DNA of 64,000 nt. It comes from Micractinium sp. NFX-FRZ. Its lineage: Eukaryota > Chlorophyta > Trebouxiophyceae > Chlorellales > Chlorellaceae. The position numbers and the translations under genes were made by a program. Location of the stretch: contig JAPTJF010000009.1 of assembly GCA_029339195.1 (NCBI GenBank), positions 62,001-126,000 on the forward strand, written 5' to 3'. The notes beneath the pieces are model-generated. The model saw only the letters and a program-made list of their open reading frames with translations, did no database searches and was not told the DNA's origin. Of this stretch, positions 59,268 to 64,000 are shown in pieces; within the stretch, counting starts at the first letter, position 1, and every line of letters begins with the position of its first letter.

Positions 59268-61912
59268 ATGGCAGCAGCAAAGCCTCAGGATGTGCGGGTG
59301 CTGATCGGAAAAGGTGTGGGGTAGCGCCATGGTTGCCTTGGGGGGCCTCCATCTGCAGGGCGAGGCACCGCTTCCCGCCCACCTGCCGTGCCCGCCACCT
59401 CTTGTTGTGCAGGGCTGGCGGGGGAGGGCGCACAGGAGGCGCAGCACTTCATCACGCTGCCCGACCCCAGCAAAGGTGGGGCAGAGCTTGTTGCTGTCTC
59501 ATATTGGCAAAGGACGGCACACACTTGCCTGCTCTGCGTGCGTGCGGGAACCTGCCACCGCCGGCGCTGCTGCCCGTCCCCCGCCCCTGCCGTCCACCGC
59601 TGGTCCCCTGCCCTGCCCTGCGCTCTGCTGCCCCGTCCGCAGGCCAGCACGCCAGCTACCTGCTGGCTGGGGGCTGCCTGCAAGAGCTCAACTGGTACAA
59701 GCAGCAGTACAGTTCCTGGTTTGTGGGGGACCGCGTGGTGCAGGGTGAGTCTTTGCGCCGGAGCCTGCAAAAATGTTGGGAGTCAGGGGAGTTGTTCATG
59801 GCCATCGCTGTGCTGTGTTGATTCTGCCCAGGTTCTTAGGCCGGTCAGCAGGCAGGCCGGCGCGCCACCCAGATTGATGCCAGCCAGTTATTGGATGCAG
59901 GGTCACTGCACGTTTGCCTGCCCTGCCCTGCCCTGGCCGCAGACGGCGGGCTATACCTGGCCACCCCTGTGGACCCCCTGCTGCTGCTGCTGCCGCTGCT
60001 GGAGCGGGCGCGGGCGCAGCAGAATGTGTTCCAGGACCTGGAGCAGATCTTCAGGTGAGGCTGAGGGTGAGGGGCTCCAAATGTCTTCAGCCAACCAGGC
60101 GTGCCTGCCCTGCTGCCACGTCTGCCTGCTTGCCTGCCTAGGGGGCGTGAGTAACCTCTCCCCCCACCGCCACTCCCGACTTACTCTGTGTGCCCCCCTG
60201 GCCCGCCCTATCTGCCTCTCCCTCCCCCCATGCCACCCATGGCAGCATGGCGGCCTCCCCATCCGCGCACCTGCTGCTGCCGCTGCTGGGGGGCGGCCAG
60301 CAGCTGGGCTGCCTGTGCGAGGTCAAGCAGGCGGGCGGGCAGAGCTATTACAGGTTGAGCGATGAGCTGGTGAGTGGGCACAGGAGAGGGAACACAGGAG
60401 ACGAGGGCCATGCCGGGGAGTGAATGGAGTGGGTGGGTGGGGGCGGGGGCTAGTTTCCAGTGAGGCCAGCAGGCAAGAGGAGGGCATGCACTCCGCCTGC
60501 CCACTCACACTCACCTCAACCCACCCTACCCCTTGATTACTGCCGCGTGTGCAGGTGCTGGCCTGGCTGGTCCTCAAGGTGCAGCAAGCCAAGGCAGCAC
60601 TGCAAGCTTCCCCCACAGCGGCCTTCAGGTGGGGCGGGGGTGGGGCGCTGTGCCTCCCTGCCTTCTGTGCCTGGCTGGCATGTCCCAGCCCTGCTGCTGT
60701 CCCATCCCAGCACGTGTCGGAACGGCCCTGGCGGGGTGCAATGCCAGCCATGTCTGCAAGCGCGACATGCGCTGCTGTGCCTCTGTTGCGGGTCACCCCG
60801 CTCTGGGTAAGCTGCCGCTGGCCCAAGTGGCTGCCTGTTCACATGCATGGGTATTCTCGGTGGTGGTCTGTGTGGGCCGGTTTGGTTCAATTTGCATGTC
60901 ATCCACCCGCCACCCCGGCGCAGGGGCATGGAGGAGGTGGCGATCACGGCGTACGCAGCAGGCCTGCTGGGCGAGTACCTGGCGCCACACTGGCAGGACA
61001 GGCTGGCAGCGGTGAGTGTGGCGATAAGCATGCACCTTGCAGTGCTGCCGTCGGCAGCAAGCTGGGGCCTTGCTGAGGTTGAGGTGGGGCGGCAAGCCCG
61101 TAGCAGCATTGCACGTGCGCTTGAGCTGGGGTGGCGTTGCAGTTTGTGGATGGCACACATCCGTTGCAGCCATGCAGATGCATGCAGCAGGACGGTGCTC
61201 GCTTGACACGAGCTTGGGCTGTGCCCGCTGATTGCTGACTGCCTGGTACACCACACTCCCATGCCGCTGCATTTGTGCCTGCCTGCCAATGCAATAGTCA
61301 TCAAGCCAGATTTTGCTGCTGCCGCCCCGGATCCTGCAGGCGCTGCAGCTTCCAGAGGAGCTGCCGCAGCCGGCGCACCCCCCGCCGCCCGCAGACTACG
61401 ACTCTCAGGCAAGCCGCCGCTGGCCAGCTTTGCACTTCCAGGTGTTCTGCGGCCTGGCCCCCTGTGGCAATGCTGTGCATGGTGTGTACCCGTGAGCTGG
61501 TCAGCAGCAGCAGGCTGTACACGTGTTCCCCCTGCTGCAGCCCAGCGAGAGAAAGCCCCGCATGGACCCTAAGTAAGCCGCCGAGCACAAGGCGGTAATT
61601 GACAAAACTGAATGTGCCATCTCAAAACAGCATGTGCTATTGCTTCCCCCGCTGTGCAGCCCAGCAAGAAGGAAGCATGGAGCCGCACGAGGCCGCCAGC
61701 CCCTCCTCTGCTGCTGTGCTTCCCACTGCTTTCGTTCCTCACAATGCTTGATTGTGCAGCCCAGCGAGAAGAAGGTACGCATGGACCCCAAGGAAGCCGC
61801 CAAGCTCAAAGCGGCAGAGTCGCGGCAGGCGTCCAAGGCCGCCAAGCTGGCAAAAGAGGCCAGCGGCATGCGCAAGCTGTCTGCCTTCTTCGCACCGCGC
61901 GCCGCCAAGTAG
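59268..61912 (+). CDS. RNASEH2B: Ribonuclease H2 subunit B
   Basis: Nine exons agree in phase: 59268-59313, 59413-59475, 59643-59744, 59943-60054, 60246-60369, 60555-60628, 60924-61011, 61340-61408 and 61760-61912, giving 276 residues. Family signatures are FITLPDPSKG, SSWFVGDRVVQDGGLYLATPVDPLLLLLPLL and the later VLAWLVLKV and YAAGLLGEYL helices. The C-terminus MRKLSAFFAPRAAK is a PCNA-interacting (PIP-type) motif, as in the animal subunit. The protein would be a non-catalytic partner of RNase H2A in removing ribonucleotides from DNA. Intron 8 fits best with a GC donor (CAG|GCAAGC at 61409). The same intron contains two decayed copies of the start of exon 9, one ending in an in-frame stop. 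Confidence 0.93.
61534..61597 (+). repeat. Decayed copy 1 of RNase H2B exon 9 start, with acceptor
   Basis: It matches 61754-61815 closely (GCAG acceptor, CCCAGCGAGA, CGCATGGACCC, AAGCCGCC, AAGGCGG). Read as an exon it gives PSERKPRMDPK and then TAA, so its use would remove the C-terminal PIP motif. Confidence 0.85.
61653..61690 (+). repeat. Decayed copy 2 of RNase H2B exon 9 start
   Basis: The stretch TGTGCAGCCCAGCAAGAAGG and the following bases match the same exon edge but diverge sooner. An AG acceptor is preserved. Confidence 0.75.
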
Positions 61913-62525
61913 GCTGGCGCACTCCCGGGCGCCACAACGACGGCAGCGTTGGCCTGGGGGTGCGGCGCTTGCAAGAGAAGGGAAGGCACAGCCGGCACAG
62001 GGCCGCTGCCGGCCAGCAAGGCAGTTGGGAAGAGCGAGGCGGCGGCCCGCCTCCCCCGCTACTGTGCGCTGCGCGCCTGTCCTGGGCGATGCACTTGGGG
62101 CGATGCGTACGGCGCGGGGCTATGTTTTACAGTTGCTGCAGCTGGCGGCCGCGCTCTCTCGATTCTGTGTGTGCAAATCCTTATGCGTAAGTGTGCCGAG
62201 TCAGTAGGATCAGATGATAGTCCAGAGCGGGCGGAGGCAGGAAAGCAGTAGGGGGCAGGAGAGAGATACATGCAGGGATGCCTGTCTAGCTTGCACGACG
62301 GGCGTGGTGGGGAAACTGCTTGCAGTGGGGAGCAAGAAGGGGTGCAGACACAGCACAGCACAGCGGCACGTCACGGTTGTGCTGCACAAGGACGGAGAGA
62401 CGAGCCGCAAATGGTGGCTGCAGTGGGAGATCATACATACATGCGAGGCTGTAACAGCCAACAGAGCCTTTGCACGTCAGGCTGCCGCGTGCCGCACCGC
62501 GCCTGCTGCGCCGCCGTGCCGCGCC
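61913..62525. other. Convergent 3' region of RNase H2B and the DUF1995 gene
   Basis: The two flanking genes converge. No gene or strong signal beyond ordinary 3'UTR sequence is visible. The A/T content rises slightly around 62170-62215. Confidence 0.4.
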
Positions 62526-63857
62526 CTACCGCGCCGACGCCGCCTTGGCCGCCGCCGCCGCCGCCGCGCGCGGCAGCACCTCCAGCGACACCTCCCTCAA
62601 GCTCGGCATCTCGTCACGCGTCTCCGCGAGGTGGAAGCCGGCGCGGGTGCGGGAGTAGATTTGGTAGGGGCCGGGGTAGGCCCGGAAGATGACGCCGCCC
62701 GTGGCGCCCTTGAAGTTCTGCCGGGGCAGGGGAGACAGAAAGCCAGCCAGGGGAGGGGAGGGGAGGTTGGTGGGGAGGGCGGGTGCAATCGGGCAGGGGC
62801 AGGAAGCAGGGGAGGGGGTGCATTGGATGGGGGAGCGGTGAAAGCCGCGAGACAGTTTGAGTGGGACCTGGTGGGGGCTGGGGAAGGCCAGAGGCTGTGC
62901 CGCCCCCTTTGCCGCCGCTGCTGCTACTGCTCACTTGCTACCCTTGCACGGGCTGCCTGCGCACTTACCAACCCCAACTTCTTGCTCCCCAAAGCCCCCG
63001 CCTCACTTTGATGTAGTACGCGGTTTGGAAGCGCGGGATGAAGGACTTGGCAATCTGCCCAATCTTGGGGCTGCAGCGGCGGGCAGGGGTAATCAGGCTC
63101 AGGATTCAGGCGGGCATGTGAGCGGGCGGGTGCACCAAGCGTCAACAACTGACAGGGGAGAGCGCCCTGGCTGCGCCCCTGTCCCTGGTGTCAGCAGCAC
63201 CACGACATTAACCAAACCTTCTTTTTTTTTATTAACAAAACGAAGAAAATTTAACAAAACGAAGAAAAAGGGGGCACTACTCACTAGAAGAGGGCTGGGT
63301 AGTAGCCGGTGCGGATTCGGTCGATCTCGGCATTGAACGTGACGATGGGCGGGGTGGCCTTGCCCTCGGCGGCCACCGCCTCGAGGTGGGCGTGCAGCGC
63401 CGCCACCTCCAGCATCTCTTGCGGGTTGAAGTGGGGGTAGCTGCGGCATGCAGAAGGGATCGGGGGGTGCAGTGGCATTCGGCCCCTTCCGTTGACACAA
63501 AATGTGCGGCAGCGCTGATGCATCAAGTGTGTATGGGGGGTGAAGTGGGGATAGCTGCTGGGGGTATCACACATGCATCCCTAGAACTACTGAGCACCCT
63601 CACGCACAGAAGGAGACCCTGAAAGGCGCCCGCTCACGCCATGATCCCGCCCGCTCCTTGCTGCCATCGAGCTGGTCTGGCACACTCTTGCCACTGCCAC
63701 AGAGCACGCAAACCACTGCCACTGAACATGCAAACCAGCACAGAAACCCGTGCCCCGCTCACGCCATGATCAGCAGCTCCTCGCTGCCGTCCAGCTGGTC
63801 GGCCGCGTTGATCTTGCCCACCGTGATGCCCATGTCCAGAAAGGCGTTGGGCTTCAT
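62526..63857 (-). CDS. DUF1995 (LPA3-type) plastid protein, 3' part
   Basis: Four exons fit in phase: 63857-63763, 63440-63285, 63070-63007 and 62717-62526. The N-terminus lies beyond the right edge, because the first exon opens with MKPNAFLDMGITVGKINAAD and the family has more sequence before this. Family marks are EELLIMAYPHFNPQEMLEV, VTFNAEIDRIRTGYYPALFYPKIG and YYIKNFKGATGGVIFRAYPGPYQIYSR. LPA3 is a chloroplast stromal protein that aids photosystem II assembly; other DUF1995 members have unknown roles. The C-terminus is Ala-rich (AAAAAAKAASAR). Two introns carry copies of adjacent exon edges. Confidence 0.85.
63539..63564 (-). repeat. Intronic copy of a DUF1995 exon 5' edge
   Basis: GGTGAAGTGGGGATAGCTGC resembles GGTTGAAGTGGGGGTAGCTGC at 63424-63444, the acceptor end of the next exon, offset by about 115 bp. 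Confidence 0.65.
63626..63681 (-). repeat. Intronic copy of a DUF1995 exon 3' edge
   Basis: CGCTCACGCCATGATC, CTGCCATCGAGCTGGTC and the bases between match 63752-63803, the end of the exon with donor, offset by about 124 bp. Confidence 0.8.
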
Positions 63858-64000
63858 CTGCAGCAGGGCGTGGGATCAGCAGGGGGCGGGCAGGGGGTGG
63901 GCAGGCGGGGCGGGCGCACATTGGTGTTTACTGCTGCACCTTCTTGCCCGCCGTGCGCCCCAGCGCGGCGTGTTCCCATTGAGACTAAAATGAATGGAGG

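Noticed and set aside
1..64000. CRISPR array, bacterial operon or viral insertion
   Set aside because: No regularly spaced short identical repeats with unique spacers, no polycistronic layout, and no capsid or polymerase genes. All recognised genes are intron-rich and eukaryotic.

Overview
The window looks like nuclear DNA of a trebouxiophyte green alga of the Chlorella group. The evidence is high GC content, many short GT-AG introns, plastid-targeted and secreted proteins, and TGTAA motifs (the green-algal poly(A) signal) downstream of several stops. I assembled 18 genes by joining exons whose reading frames, splice sites and phases agree. One gene is cut by each window edge. The species is inferred, not proven.

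Layout. 0-9.5 kb, minus strand: the first exon of a probable 40S ribosomal protein S2, a hotdog-fold acyl thioesterase, and a complete 17-exon plastid elongation factor G. 9.7-12 kb, plus: an unrecognised, probably plastid protein, head-to-head with EF-G. 13.3-20.3 kb, minus: a secreted cysteine-rich protein of about 20 exons with ephrin-receptor-like (GCC2/GCC3) repeats. 23.0-26.6 kb, plus: an F-box/WD40 protein.

28.0-43.8 kb, minus: five tandem paralogues, repeating every 3.5-3.7 kb, of a protein family I do not recognise. Each has two exons and one phase-0 intron at the same place. Exon 1 encodes a Gln/Glu/Arg-rich helix with Trp or Phe at exactly every 11th residue over six repeats, then a basic KRKR-like stretch. 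Exon 2 ends in an acidic/aromatic motif such as DDWWLDxLL. This is the most novel content of the window.

44.8-64 kb, alternating strands: a TrmL-like tRNA 2'-O-methyltransferase head-to-head with an acidic nuclear-type protein, an organelle-type HIRAN protein head-to-head with an RTRAF/CGI-99 homologue, a GT92 glycosyltransferase with a huge Gln/Ala tail head-to-head with RNase H2 subunit B, and the 3' part of a DUF1995 (LPA3-type) plastid protein.

Two genome-level signals recur. First, introns or 3' flanks of at least six genes carry partly decayed tandem copies of the neighbouring exon edge, splice site included. Second, four introns fit reading frame and phase best with a GC donor. I found no tRNA, rRNA, CRISPR array or clear transposon.
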